From the NCBI GenBank assembly GCA_030646595.1, contig JAUSKS010000325.1, forward strand, positions 1 to 15,567: a DNA stretch of 15,567 nucleotides, given 5' to 3'. The notes below the pieces were generated by a model. That model ran no database searches. It saw only the letters and a list, made by a program, of their open reading frames with translations, and was not told where the DNA came from. Position numbers and translations under genes: made by a program. Within the stretch, counting starts at the first letter, position 1; every line of letters starts with the position of its first letter. Below are positions 1 to 7,408 of the stretch, piece by piece. Origin of the DNA: Gallionellaceae bacterium. Its GTDB lineage: Bacteria > Pseudomonadota > Gammaproteobacteria > Burkholderiales > Gallionellaceae.

Positions 1-1097
1 TTGCTAATGTAGTAGCCATCGCAGCAGGAGAACACAGCTTGGCTATAAAATCTGACGGTACCGTGTGGGCCTGGGGCTGGAACACCTATGGCCAATTGGG
101 TAACTGCACCACTATCAATAGCGCTACTCCTGTGCAGGTCAATGGTTTTACCGGCGCGATTTCTGTTGCCGGAGGAACAAACCATAGCTTGGGTATAGGC
201 AATTATGTGCCAAGCTGCCCGCCGACCGCTGATGCTGGCACTGACCAGACTGTGGATGAAGGCACATCTGTGCAGCTTAGCGGCTCCGGTACAGACCCCA
301 ATGGTTCAACCGTATCCTATAACTGGACACAAACTGCTGGAACCACTGTGACATTGAATGGTGCTACTACGGCCACACCCAGTTTCACAGCACCGCAAGT
401 CATTGATGACAGCATATTCACCTTCAAATTGACCGTAACCAGCCAGGGCGGCAGCAGCAGCGATTATGTCAACGTGACAGCGAAAGATTTGAGCCCTACT
501 GTAACCACTACCGGGGTATCAAATATTCAAGCAATCACTGCCACATTGAATGGAACTGTCAACACTCATGGCGATAGTGGCGGCGTGTATAGCCAATGTA
601 AAACTGGCACAGGTGGATATGCTGCCTTCGGTGCCACCCTGCTCCCTCAACCCGCAAATGGGGCAGTGAGTGTTGCACTGTCCGGTCTGGCACCAAGCAC
701 TACGTATTACTGTCATCTCAGTGCCTTTGAGAATCACACAAATAAACCTGATGTGGACGGTCTGCCGGATGTTAGCTTTACTACGCTTGCGGTAGTGCCC
801 CCCGACGCCATCACAGGGAAGGCTACCCCAGTGGCGAAAACTACTGCCACTTTGAACGGCACCTGCAATTTTAAAGGGGTATCAGGGACAGCAGTGTTTG
901 AATATTGGAAATCTGCCAAAAAACCTGTGGTGATGACTACCACTACGCAGTACTTTGCAGCATCATCTGCTACCTATTCAGTAACGCAGGGAATCACTGG
1001 TTTGTCCAGTGCAACCAGTTATCTTTTCAGAATAAAGTGTACCAACGCAGGAGGAACCAGCACTGGCCTTTCGGCTTCATTTAAAACGACCAGATAA
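1..1097 (+). CDS. Partial exported RCC1-repeat / PKD / Fn3-like protein (5' end outside window)
   Basis: The reading frame is open from base 3, so this is the 3' part of a longer gene. The TTG at 39 is not the start, because upstream codons already continue an RCC1 repeat (VVAIAAGEHSLAIKSDG, then the WAWGWNTYGQLG motif). Order seen: about 1.5 RCC1-type propeller repeats (to about base 200), a PKD/REJ-like Ig domain (about 210-490, with ADAGTDQTVDEGTSVQLSG and YNWTQTAG), then two Fn3-like domains (about 490-790 and 800-1097) with typical GLAPSTTYYC and GLSSATSYLFRIKC strands. The protein ends in FKTTR, with no LPXTG, PEP-CTERM or autotransporter barrel visible. Such architectures are usually secreted or surface binding proteins; substrate and function cannot be read from the sequence. 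Its C-terminal 200 residues are paralogous to those of the next gene. A real coding gene is near certain, the role is not. Confidence 0.85.
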   Translation, partial: ANVVAIAAGEHSLAIKSDGTVWAWGWNTYGQLGNCTTINSATPVQVNGFTGAISVAGGTNHSLGIGNYVPSCPPTADAGTDQTVDEGTSVQLSGSGTDPNGSTVSYNWTQTAGTTVTLNGATTATPSFTAPQVIDDSIFTFKLTVTSQGGSSSDYVNVTAKDLSPTVTTTGVSNIQAITATLNGTVNTHGDSGGVYSQCKTGTGGYAAFGATLLPQPANGAVSVALSGLAPSTTYYCHLSAFENHTNKPDVDGLPDVSFTTLAVVPPDAITGKATPVAKTTATLNGTCNFKGVSGTAVFEYWKSAKKPVVMTTTTQYFAASSATYSVTQGITGLSSATSYLFRIKCTNAGGTSTGLSASFKTTR

Positions 1098-1114
1098 TTT
1101 TTTCAAGCAAGACA

Positions 1115-1152
1115 TCGAGAGGCAACGGAAAACCGTTTCTTCTCGACTTTTT
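1115..1152 (+). terminator. Rho-independent terminator after the RCC1/Fn3 gene
   Basis: A hairpin with outer arms TCGAGA (1115-1120) and TCTCGA (1141-1146) and an inner ACGG-AAAA-CCGT stem-loop is followed by a T run (1148-1152). It lies 18 bases after the stop codon. The rest of the gap to the next gene (1153-1388) has no ORF or RNA that I recognise; it presumably holds the promoter of the next gene, but I see no convincing -35/-10 pair. Confidence 0.75.
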
Positions 1153-1388
1153 AAGGTTGGTTTTTTTAACTTTGTAACACTGGACAATAAATAGCGTGCC
1201 TCAAATACTGAATACTGGATCCCCCATGAGCAGAGGGAGACATGGAGAAATTTATTGCTTACCATATACCAAGGGTAGTCTAAAAAATTGGCTTTCGCCC
1301 AAACACCCTCCGAGCCTAGCCAGAATTAAAATCGGGATTTTGGAGGATATTTAATTTAACTGTTAACTTACTTCAAGAGGGAATAATC

Positions 1389-3167
1389 ATGCGTTATCTT
1401 ATTAAGCTGTTTTTCATATTGTCTTGTTTCGTTACTTTGCAATCTGCAAATGCAGGGCCTGGAACTTATGCTTATTATGGCTTTGACGAGCCGGGACCCT
1501 TCTCTAATTTTAATATTTATACAACATGGATAGATGCACCTGCCTCAGGGGTTGTTAACGCTAATATCTACCCAGCATTTCAGTTCTGGTTTGGGAATGG
1601 GGTGCCTGGCTATACGGGAACAATACTGGGGTATAACGGCGCAAGCAGGGGGGTACATTTTTCTATCTGGGACAGGGATGACGATCCCCTTACTCCCCCA
1701 ACCGCAACATGGGATAGCACCACTAGCCCCGGGTGCAAATATTTTGGGGGTGAGGGTACAGGCGTTCAGTGCCCGCTGATTGACTATAATTGGGTAACGG
1801 GGCGCGAATACCGGTTAAACGTAGTATCCGCTGGTATTGATGCGACCGGGGAAAATTGGCGCGGTGAAATCACAGACACGGTCACAGGAGTAACTACGGT
1901 TATGGGTGTTATTCACCTTGCTAACACACCTGGGTATACGGGCTACGGTTGGCTGACAGGCGGGGTTACTTTCCTGGAATACTATACTGCGTCCACCTGT
2001 ACCGGCAACCCGGCATCCAAGGTACTATGGCGAGGGCCCTATGCAGAAAACGAGCTTTATACTGCCCGTTACGCATATGCTCACTATAACGGATGTGTGA
2101 ATCTGAATGTGACGACCAGCACTGGCGGACCGACTGCAATCCATGAAATTGGTGACAATGTGCAACATACCACAGCCGAATGGCAGGAACTGTGGAATTC
2201 GCCAGTGGTCGCGACCCAACCGATGACTGGCGGCACTCCGAACTGTGCAACACTCAATGCTACGATCAATACCTGGGGATTGGCAGACAACCTGCACTTC
2301 CAATATGGTGTAACCCCTGCGTTCGGTTCGACAACCGCCAATATCCCGGTTACCTCCACAACCGCGACCCCCGTTTCCAGTACGGTATGCAGCCTGGCAG
2401 CGAACACCACCTATTACGCGCAGGCGGTAGGTACATACAGTGATCCTGTTAGGGGCGGCACCTTGACCACATATGGGGAAGCACTACAATTTACCCTGGA
2501 TGCCAGCGGCAATATCGTTGCCGGTAGCATTATTGCTGCTCCTCCGGTAATAAGCCCCACTGAAGTTTCCAATATCCAACAGACCACCGCCACGCTGAGT
2601 GCTACGGTTGACACCAATGGCAGCGCTGGTAGGGTATACGCCCAGTGTAAAACAGGTACGGGGGATTACACTGGCTATGGCATCACGCCGCCTCTTTCGC
2701 CTGTTTTGTTTCCTCAGCAGTCCATTAAGGGGCGGATATTAGGCTTTGATATAACGGGGCTGACAGCAAACACAGCTTACACCTGTCGTATCGGTGCCTG
2801 GAACAATGGTACGGAGTTGAATACTCTGGGCACTGAGAAATCCTTTTCGACGCTGGCATACCCGCTGCCAACCGCCACCACAGGAACAGCCAGTGCGGTC
2901 GCGCAAACCAGCGCCACTTTGAACGGCACTTGTAACTTTAACGGGACTGCAGGGACAGCGGTGTTTGAATACTGGAAAACTAAAACACCTACAACCATTA
3001 CCACTACTGCTACGCAGCCCTTTGCTGCGTCTTCAACCCCATACCCGATAACGCAAGCGATTAGCGGATTGTCCAGCGCAACCAATTACGCTTTCAGGAT
3101 AAAGTGTACCAACTCAGGCGGCACCGGCACTGGCTCTTCAACTACATTCAAGACAACTCGTCGATAA
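1389..3167 (+). CDS. Exported DUF3472-like protein with three Fn3-like domains
   Basis: 592 residues. Residues 1-22 form a Sec signal peptide (basic MRYLIK, hydrophobic FFILSCFVTL, cleavage probably after SANA). Residues about 24-265 resemble the DUF3472 family: HFSIWD, FGGEGTGVQC, then YNWVTGREYRLNV and a GWLTGG..FLEYY block. Three Fn3-like domains follow at about 270-375, 386-490 and 492-592, rich in Thr, Ser and Ala, each with the ATLNGT/GLSSATNY type of strand. The ATG at 1389 is preceded by AGAGGGA with suitable spacing. DUF3472 proteins are secreted, often glycan-related, but no activity is established by the sequence here. The last two Fn3-like domains are closely related, also at DNA level, to those ending the preceding gene. 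Translation and export are well supported; the DUF3472 call is from remembered family motifs and has moderate certainty. Confidence 0.85.
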   Translation: MRYLIKLFFILSCFVTLQSANAGPGTYAYYGFDEPGPFSNFNIYTTWIDAPASGVVNANIYPAFQFWFGNGVPGYTGTILGYNGASRGVHFSIWDRDDDPLTPPTATWDSTTSPGCKYFGGEGTGVQCPLIDYNWVTGREYRLNVVSAGIDATGENWRGEITDTVTGVTTVMGVIHLANTPGYTGYGWLTGGVTFLEYYTASTCTGNPASKVLWRGPYAENELYTARYAYAHYNGCVNLNVTTSTGGPTAIHEIGDNVQHTTAEWQELWNSPVVATQPMTGGTPNCATLNATINTWGLADNLHFQYGVTPAFGSTTANIPVTSTTATPVSSTVCSLAANTTYYAQAVGTYSDPVRGGTLTTYGEALQFTLDASGNIVAGSIIAAPPVISPTEVSNIQQTTATLSATVDTNGSAGRVYAQCKTGTGDYTGYGITPPLSPVLFPQQSIKGRILGFDITGLTANTAYTCRIGAWNNGTELNTLGTEKSFSTLAYPLPTATTGTASAVAQTSATLNGTCNFNGTAGTAVFEYWKTKTPTTITTTATQPFAASSTPYPITQAISGLSSATNYAFRIKCTNSGGTGTGSSTTFKTTRR

Positions 3168-3194
3168 TATTTTTAGTAAATTCGTTTTAAGCTA

Positions 3195-3234
3195 ATCATC
3201 GAGAGAGCGTGGTTAACCCACTCCTCTCGATGAT
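3195..3234 (+). terminator. Strong hairpin after the DUF3472-like gene, probable terminator
   Basis: Perfect 11-bp arms ATCATCGAGAG (3195-3205) and CTCTCGATGAT (3224-3234), with a further GTGG/CCAC pairing inside. Only a short TTT follows, so it is a weaker rho-independent terminator than its size suggests and may act as an mRNA 3'-end stabiliser. A second small hairpin (GGCGG-TTTT-CCGCC, 3278-3291) follows before the rpoH regulatory region. Confidence 0.6.
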
Positions 3235-3356
3235 TTGTACTTTACCAATTGCCTATAGAACATTTCCCTTAGAGAGAGGCGGTTTTCCGCCCCTCCCCCT
3301 ATATTTTTAAGAAATGCCTGTGATTGCTCCGCAAGGCGGGGAACCTCAACAAAAAT

Positions 3357-3383
3357 CTGGCACTCTCAGGCCCTGAGTGCTAG
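3357..3383. promoter_or_regulatory. CIRCE-like HrcA operator upstream of rpoH
   Basis: CTGGCACTC (3357-3365), a 9-base spacer, then GAGTGCTAG (3375-3383). The CIRCE consensus is TTAGCACTC-N9-GAGTGCTAA; here 15 of 18 arm positions match and the spacer length is exact. The right arm overlaps a possible -10 box, TAGAAT (3381-3386), so HrcA binding would block transcription start. The rpoH ribosome binding site AAGGAGG (3394-3400) follows directly. HrcA itself is not encoded in this window. Confidence 0.75.
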
Positions 3384-3408
3384 AATTTCTCCCAAGGAGG
3401 ACTCAATT

Positions 3409-4263
3409 ATGAACCAGAGCTTGGCATTACCCCTGCCCTCAGCTGTAGGCAGCCTGGAAAGCTATATTCAGACAGTGAATCACTTTCCTTTGCTGACTCA
3501 CGAGGAAGAGCTGGAACTGTCCACACGCTTCCACCGCGACGGCGACCTGGAGGCCGCCCGGCAGCTTATTGTTTCACACCTGCGGGTCGTGGTCAGCGTA
3601 GCTCGTGGGTATGCTGGATATGGCCTGCCACAGGCAGACCTGATCCAGGAAGGCAATATCGGCCTGATGAAAGCTGTTAAACGCTATGACCCGGCCCGCG
3701 GTGTGCGCTTGGTGTCGTTTGCTTTGCACTGGATACGCGCCGAGATGCATGAATATATCTTGCGCAACTGGCGCTTGGTCAAGATTGCGACGACCAAGGC
3801 ACAGCGCAAATTATTTTTTAACCTGCGCAGCCTGAAACAGGGTCTGGATACGCTCAAGCCGAATCAAGTCAATGCCATCGCCAAGGAATTGAACGTCACT
3901 GCCCAAGACGTGGTAGAAATGGAAGCTCGCTTCAATGGCCAGGAAGTGGCGCTGGATCCATCCGTAAACGACGACGATGACAGCTATGGTCCTATTTCCT
4001 ATCTGGCAGCCACAGCTGACAATGAACCTTCGCGCCTGCTGGAGCAAAAGCAGCTTGAAAACCTGGAAAGCACAGGCTTAACACATGCACTGGCCAGCCT
4101 GGATGACCGCAGTCGTCGCATCATAGAAGCACGCTGGCTAAGGGAAGATAACACTGCGACCTTGCATGACCTGGCTGATGAATTCGGCGTATCTGCTGAA
4201 CGCATACGCCAGATTGAACAGAAGGCCTTGGCCAAAATGCAAGGTGCGCTGGGTGCTCGATAA
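3409..4263 (+). CDS. rpoH: RNA polymerase heat-shock sigma factor RpoH (sigma-32)
   Basis: 284 residues, the same length as the E. coli protein. It directs RNA polymerase to heat-shock promoters (chaperones, proteases). Region 2 is clear: DLIQEGNIGLMKAVKRYDP for core binding and -10 recognition, followed by SFALHWIRAEMHEYILRNW. The RpoH-specific box QRKLFFNLR lies at residues 132-140 and separates this protein from RpoD/RpoS-type factors. Region 4.2 with the helix-turn-helix (LHDLADEFGVSAERIRQIEQKAL) is at the C-terminus. The ATG is fixed by AAGGAGG eight bases upstream. A CIRCE-like operator overlaps the probable promoter, suggesting that HrcA represses rpoH in the absence of stress. The gene stands alone and ends at a strong terminator. 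Confidence 0.97.
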   Translation: MNQSLALPLPSAVGSLESYIQTVNHFPLLTHEEELELSTRFHRDGDLEAARQLIVSHLRVVVSVARGYAGYGLPQADLIQEGNIGLMKAVKRYDPARGVRLVSFALHWIRAEMHEYILRNWRLVKIATTKAQRKLFFNLRSLKQGLDTLKPNQVNAIAKELNVTAQDVVEMEARFNGQEVALDPSVNDDDDSYGPISYLAATADNEPSRLLEQKQLENLESTGLTHALASLDDRSRRIIEARWLREDNTATLHDLADEFGVSAERIRQIEQKALAKMQGALGAR

Positions 4264-4278
4264 ACAAATCCTGGAAAT

Positions 4279-4309
4279 AAAAAAGCCGCAGTGACCTGCG
4301 GCTTTTTTT
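4279..4309. terminator. Bidirectional rho-independent terminator between rpoH and the convergent propeller gene
   Basis: A run of six A (4279-4284), stem GCCGCAG (4285-4291), loop TGAC, stem CTGCGGC (4296-4302), then seven T (4303-4309). The A and T runs on the two sides let it terminate rpoH on the plus strand and the 4335-6323 gene on the minus strand. Confidence 0.92.
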
Positions 4310-4334
4310 ATTACTGTTACTTAAAGATGTTCGC

Positions 4335-6323
4335 CTAATTTATACCCACTGTTCCACTCTGCGGGGCCGAGAAATTCAGTGCATTATCGCGCCCTTGAAT
4401 AATATAGCTATAAGCGCCTGACGGCACTAAAACCCCGCTACTATCCCGTCCATCCCACAAAATAGTGTTCACCGCGCCACTGGCTGGGCATGAGACATTG
4501 GTGGCTAAAGTATTTACCACTACGCTGGATGAATTGAGTATCTTCACCTTGACTGAGCAGGTGTTCGATAAATTATCAGCCAGGGTAAATTTGATTGTGG
4601 TCTTCTGCCCACCGTGGTGGCTAAATGGATCCGGTGTGGCCGATACACTGCTGACCACAGGCTTGGTCGTATCCAGAATAATCGTGTCCGAGACTCCAGG
4701 GGAGGTATTACCTGCCCTGTCGGTATAGCGGACGTATACAGTCTTCACTCCGTCCCCGGCAGAAAGCAGTGTCCAGGCTTTACTGGTGAAATAGGGTTGT
4801 ACAGCAGTGAATAGAGTATTGTCGTGACTGAACTGCATTTGACTGCACCCACTTCCCGTATCCGTACAAGCTAAAGTCAGCATGACATTTGCTGTATTCG
4901 TCCACGTTTGCCCATTTGTAACCACAATGGTTCCGGACGGCGCGGCGGTATCCTGCGAGTATTTGATTGTGGCAAAGTCGTTGCCCGTACCGGAACCCAC
5001 GCTGGATCCTGTCACATAGATATTGCCGGCAGCATTCACCGCAAAACCAGAGACATAATCCATGCCGTTTCCGGGACCATTGTAATTGCTTTCCCATATT
5101 TTATTGCCATTTGCATCAAATTTAACAATAAAATAATCATAGGATGTTTGATCGAAGCTTACACCTGCGCTCGATCCCACCACATACACATTGCCCCCTT
5201 TATCTACAGCAAGACCATTGGAAAAATCACCGCCATTTCTGGGGCCATTGTATTGGGCCACCCAAAGCTGGTTCCCACCTGCATCATATTTAATGGTAAT
5301 GCAATCCGCGTCAGCGAAAGAACCATTACTGCTGGTATATCCCGTCACATAGACATTGCCCGCAGCATCCATAACAAGCTTGGTAGCAACACTCCTTGAG
5401 TAGACTGATGACCCATCATAGGTAGCCAGCCAGCGCTGGTTTCCATTGGTGTCATATTTGATTGTGGCATAGCCATTGCCTGTTACATAGACATTACCAG
5501 CAGCATCCACAATCAGATCAGCTGCTCCAAAGTCACCATTACCATGGTAGGAATGCTGCACCCAGAGCTGACTGCCCGTGGAACTGTATTTGATCGTGGT
5601 ATAAGCATAAACGTAGTTGTACCCCTTAAAACTTTCTCCTGTTACATAAACATTGCCGTCAACATCCACGGCAAGGGCAGACGCATACGCGAAAGGGACG
5701 TCGGAAGGGCTATAGTAGCGCGCAACCCAGAGTTGGCTTCCGTTTGCATCATACTTGACTGTGTTAAACCAGGAGGCTCCATACCCGCTATAATAATCAT
5801 AACTAGAGCCTGTCACATAGACGTTACCAGCGGCGTCTATGGCAAGATCAGCAGGTGTATTGGTTATACGGTATCCCGCACTGTGCCGGGCCACCCACAA
5901 TTGATTTCCGCTGGCATCATATTTAATGGTGGCGTACGATGAACCTCCGTCCATATCATCACTGCTAGAGCCTGTCACATAGACATTGCCGGTAGCATCC
6001 AGGGCAATTTTATATGCACTATCGCCCTGATTTGCGGGACCATTGTAGTAGCTCACCCACAGTTGATTTCCGTTTGCATCGTATTTAATTGTGGCATAGT
6101 CGCCACCACTGGACCCTGTCATATAGACATTGCCTGCCGTATCTACAACAAGACCACCAGCATATTCAATGCTGGCTCCGGACTGGTTAAAACGTGTCAC
6201 CCATTCTTGCGCGGGAATGGCAGCCAAACTTAATGTTGGCACCATTCCTAATATAAGAACAACAGCTACTAAAGCGTAACGAATTTTCTGATATATTTCT
6301 GGTGGGTGCACTTGATCCCGCAT
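4335..6323 (-). CDS. Exported SBBP-type beta-propeller repeat protein with Ig/FlgD-like C-terminus
   Basis: 662 residues from the ATG at 6323; AAGGAG lies nine bases before it. The GTG two codons upstream (6329) is too close to that site. A basic N-terminus (KIRYALVAVV) leads into a hydrophobic signal sequence ending at about LSLAA. Eight repeats of roughly 50-65 residues follow, each with a GNVYVTGSS-type strand and an ATIKYDANGNQLW-type strand, as in SBBP (seven-bladed beta-propeller) repeat proteins. Next comes an Ig-like domain (CTDTGSGCSQMQFSHDN, DRAGNTSPG) and a C-terminal FlgD-like Ig domain (WDGRDSSGVLVPSGAYSYII). No sorting signal or anchor is seen, so it is probably secreted. Function is unknown; these repeats are common in environmental bacteria. 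It is convergent with rpoH and follows sspB on the same strand after a 66-bp gap. Confidence 0.88.
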   Translation of the reverse strand: MRDQVHPPEIYQKIRYALVAVVLILGMVPTLSLAAIPAQEWVTRFNQSGASIEYAGGLVVDTAGNVYMTGSSGGDYATIKYDANGNQLWVSYYNGPANQGDSAYKIALDATGNVYVTGSSSDDMDGGSSYATIKYDASGNQLWVARHSAGYRITNTPADLAIDAAGNVYVTGSSYDYYSGYGASWFNTVKYDANGSQLWVARYYSPSDVPFAYASALAVDVDGNVYVTGESFKGYNYVYAYTTIKYSSTGSQLWVQHSYHGNGDFGAADLIVDAAGNVYVTGNGYATIKYDTNGNQRWLATYDGSSVYSRSVATKLVMDAAGNVYVTGYTSSNGSFADADCITIKYDAGGNQLWVAQYNGPRNGGDFSNGLAVDKGGNVYVVGSSAGVSFDQTSYDYFIVKFDANGNKIWESNYNGPGNGMDYVSGFAVNAAGNIYVTGSSVGSGTGNDFATIKYSQDTAAPSGTIVVTNGQTWTNTANVMLTLACTDTGSGCSQMQFSHDNTLFTAVQPYFTSKAWTLLSAGDGVKTVYVRYTDRAGNTSPGVSDTIILDTTKPVVSSVSATPDPFSHHGGQKTTIKFTLADNLSNTCSVKVKILNSSSVVVNTLATNVSCPASGAVNTILWDGRDSSGVLVPSGAYSYIIQGRDNALNFSAPQSGTVGIN
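4950..6170 (-). repeat. Eight tandem SBBP-type coding repeats
   Basis: On the plus strand the complement of the GNVYVTG strand recurs eight times as near-identical text (for example CCTGTCACATAGACATTGCC at about 5975-5994 and close variants elsewhere), each time accompanied by the complement of the IKYDANGNQLW strand. The spacing of 110-200 bases is irregular because the loops vary, so these are diverged coding repeats and not a satellite array. Confidence 0.8.
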
Positions 6324-6340
6324 AATCACATGCTCCTTGT

Positions 6341-6360
6341 ATCTATTTGACCAAATAGAT
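6341..6360. promoter_or_regulatory. Perfect 20-bp palindrome before the propeller gene
   Basis: ATCTATTTG-AC-CAAATAGAT, two perfect 9-bp arms with a 2-base centre. It ends two bases before the AAGGAG ribosome binding site (6333-6338) of the minus-strand gene. On the minus strand a TTGCAA lies just upstream, so it could be an operator between -35 and -10; a transcript hairpin affecting ribosome access is the alternative. The regulator is unknown. Confidence 0.5.
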
Positions 6361-6389
6361 AGCTATTGCAAATCGCTCACCCACGCCTT

Positions 6390-6791
6390 TTATTTTACAA
6401 CCCGAAGCCGTGGTTTGCCAGATGGCGGCGAAGGGTCGGGCGGCTTGTCACCACCCGCATTGGCAGGGGTCGGGGCAGACTCATTGCCTTGGAACACCAG
6501 TCCCTGACCTGTCTCCTTGGCAAAGATACCAATCACTGCTGTCATCGGCACAATAACTTGGTGCGCCACGCCGCCAAAACGCCCACCAAAGGTAATTTCG
6601 TCATTACCTAGTTGCAAATGCCGTACCGCATCCATACTCAGGTTGAGAACGATCTCGCCATCTTTGACAAAAGCCTTAGGTACACGGGTCTGTTCATCCA
6701 CCCGCACTGCCAGGTAAGGGGTCAACCCGCTATCATTGCACCACTCATAAATTGCGCGTACCAAATAAGACTTGGTGGACAATTCTTTCAC
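6390..6791 (-). CDS. sspB: ClpXP protease adaptor / stringent starvation protein B
   Basis: 133 residues. SspB binds ssrA-tagged peptides from stalled ribosomes and delivers them to ClpXP. The N-terminal substrate-binding domain is recognisable: KSYLVRAIYEWCNDSGLTPYL, then VLNLS and the FGGRFGG-VAHQVIVPM strand region that forms the peptide groove. A flexible Pro/Ala/Gly-rich linker (about 104-126) leads to the C-terminal RLRVVK, the conserved ClpX-docking (XB) motif. The start is GTG (6791), five bases after the sspA stop, with no strong Shine-Dalgarno sequence, which suggests translational coupling to sspA. It is the last gene of the act-ssp cluster. Confidence 0.95.
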   Translation of the reverse strand: MKELSTKSYLVRAIYEWCNDSGLTPYLAVRVDEQTRVPKAFVKDGEIVLNLSMDAVRHLQLGNDEITFGGRFGGVAHQVIVPMTAVIGIFAKETGQGLVFQGNESAPTPANAGGDKPPDPSPPSGKPRLRVVK

Positions 6792-6796
6792 GGGAG

Positions 6797-7408
6797 CTAT
6801 TTGCGCATCGCTTTTTCGGCGGGCGTCATCGCTTCGCTGTAAGCGGGACGCGAGAATAGGCGCTCGGCATATTTCATCAGTGGCGCCGCTTCTTTAGCAA
6901 GCTGAATACCGTAGTGATCCAGCCGCCATAATAGCGGTGCAATCGCCACGTCCAGCATGGAAAATTCATCGCCCAGCATATATTTTTGTTTAACGAATAC
7001 TGGCGCAATCTGCATGAGGTTATCACTGACCGCCTGCCGGGCTTTATCTGATACTTTCTGCGCACCCTGCTCTATGGCATGGATATGGCAATACAGCTCA
7101 TTCTCAAAACGGTGCAGGAACAAACGCGCGCGCGCGCGCATCACCGGATCGGCGGGCATCAGTTGCGGATGCGGGAAGCGTTCATCTATGTATTCGTTGA
7201 TAATGTTGGCCTCATACAAAATCATGTCGCGCTCTACCAGCACCGGCACTTTATTGTATGGGTTCATCACCGCCAGGTCTTCCGGCTTGTTGTATACATC
7301 CACATCAATCACCTGGAAATCCATGCCTTTTTCAAACAGCACAATGCGGCAGCGGTGGCTGAACGGGTCGGTTGTTCCCGAGTAAAGTGTCATCATGGCG
7401 CGGCTCAC
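6797..7408 (-). CDS. sspA: Stringent starvation protein A (GST-fold RNA polymerase-associated regulator)
   Basis: 203 residues from a GTG that overlaps the actF stop by four bases (GTGA). The ATG at 7396 gives MMTLYSGTTDPFSHRC and matches the usual SspA start better; neither has a clear ribosome binding site. The N-terminal thioredoxin-like GST fold (TTDPFSHRCRIVLFEKGM, NKVPVLVERD) is followed by the all-helical C-domain. The conserved surface PHP motif (residues 79-81 in ERFPHPQLMP) is present. SspA binds RNA polymerase and acts in stationary phase and acid stress in enterobacteria; its role here is inferred from the family. In this window it is the gene after actF, where many betaproteobacteria have petC. 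Confidence 0.95.
   Translation of the reverse strand: MSRAMMTLYSGTTDPFSHRCRIVLFEKGMDFQVIDVDVYNKPEDLAVMNPYNKVPVLVERDMILYEANIINEYIDERFPHPQLMPADPVMRARARLFLHRFENELYCHIHAIEQGAQKVSDKARQAVSDNLMQIAPVFVKQKYMLGDEFSMLDVAIAPLLWRLDHYGIQLAKEAAPLMKYAERLFSRPAYSEAMTPAEKAMRK

Noticed and set aside
39..41. TTG as the start of the first gene
   Set aside because: In-frame codons upstream continue the RCC1 repeat to the window edge, so the true start is outside.
1285..1345. Possible riboswitch-like structure (GGCTTTCGCCC ... CCTAGCC) upstream of the DUF3472-like gene
   Set aside because: I compared it with cyclic-di-GMP (GEMM) and cobalamin consensus motifs and the conserved core bases are not in the right order.
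3321..3345. CTCCGCAAGGCGGGGAAC resembling part of a GEMM riboswitch
   Set aside because: The required downstream GCAAAGCC-type core is absent; this is only a short hairpin.
3358..3363. TGGCAC resembling a sigma-54 -24 element upstream of rpoH
   Set aside because: No TTGC at the required -12 distance; the bases belong to the left arm of the CIRCE-like repeat.
4908..5399. 163-codon plus-strand ORF opposite the propeller gene, and a similar one at 5544-5942
   Set aside because: Both are antisense shadows of the repeat-coding gene; they have no ribosome site and their apparent repeats mirror the real repeats.
7125..7139. Run of alternating CG (seven CG units) within sspA
   Set aside because: It encodes the conserved SspA segment VMRARARL, so the protein sequence explains it; Z-DNA or slippage is possible but not supported.
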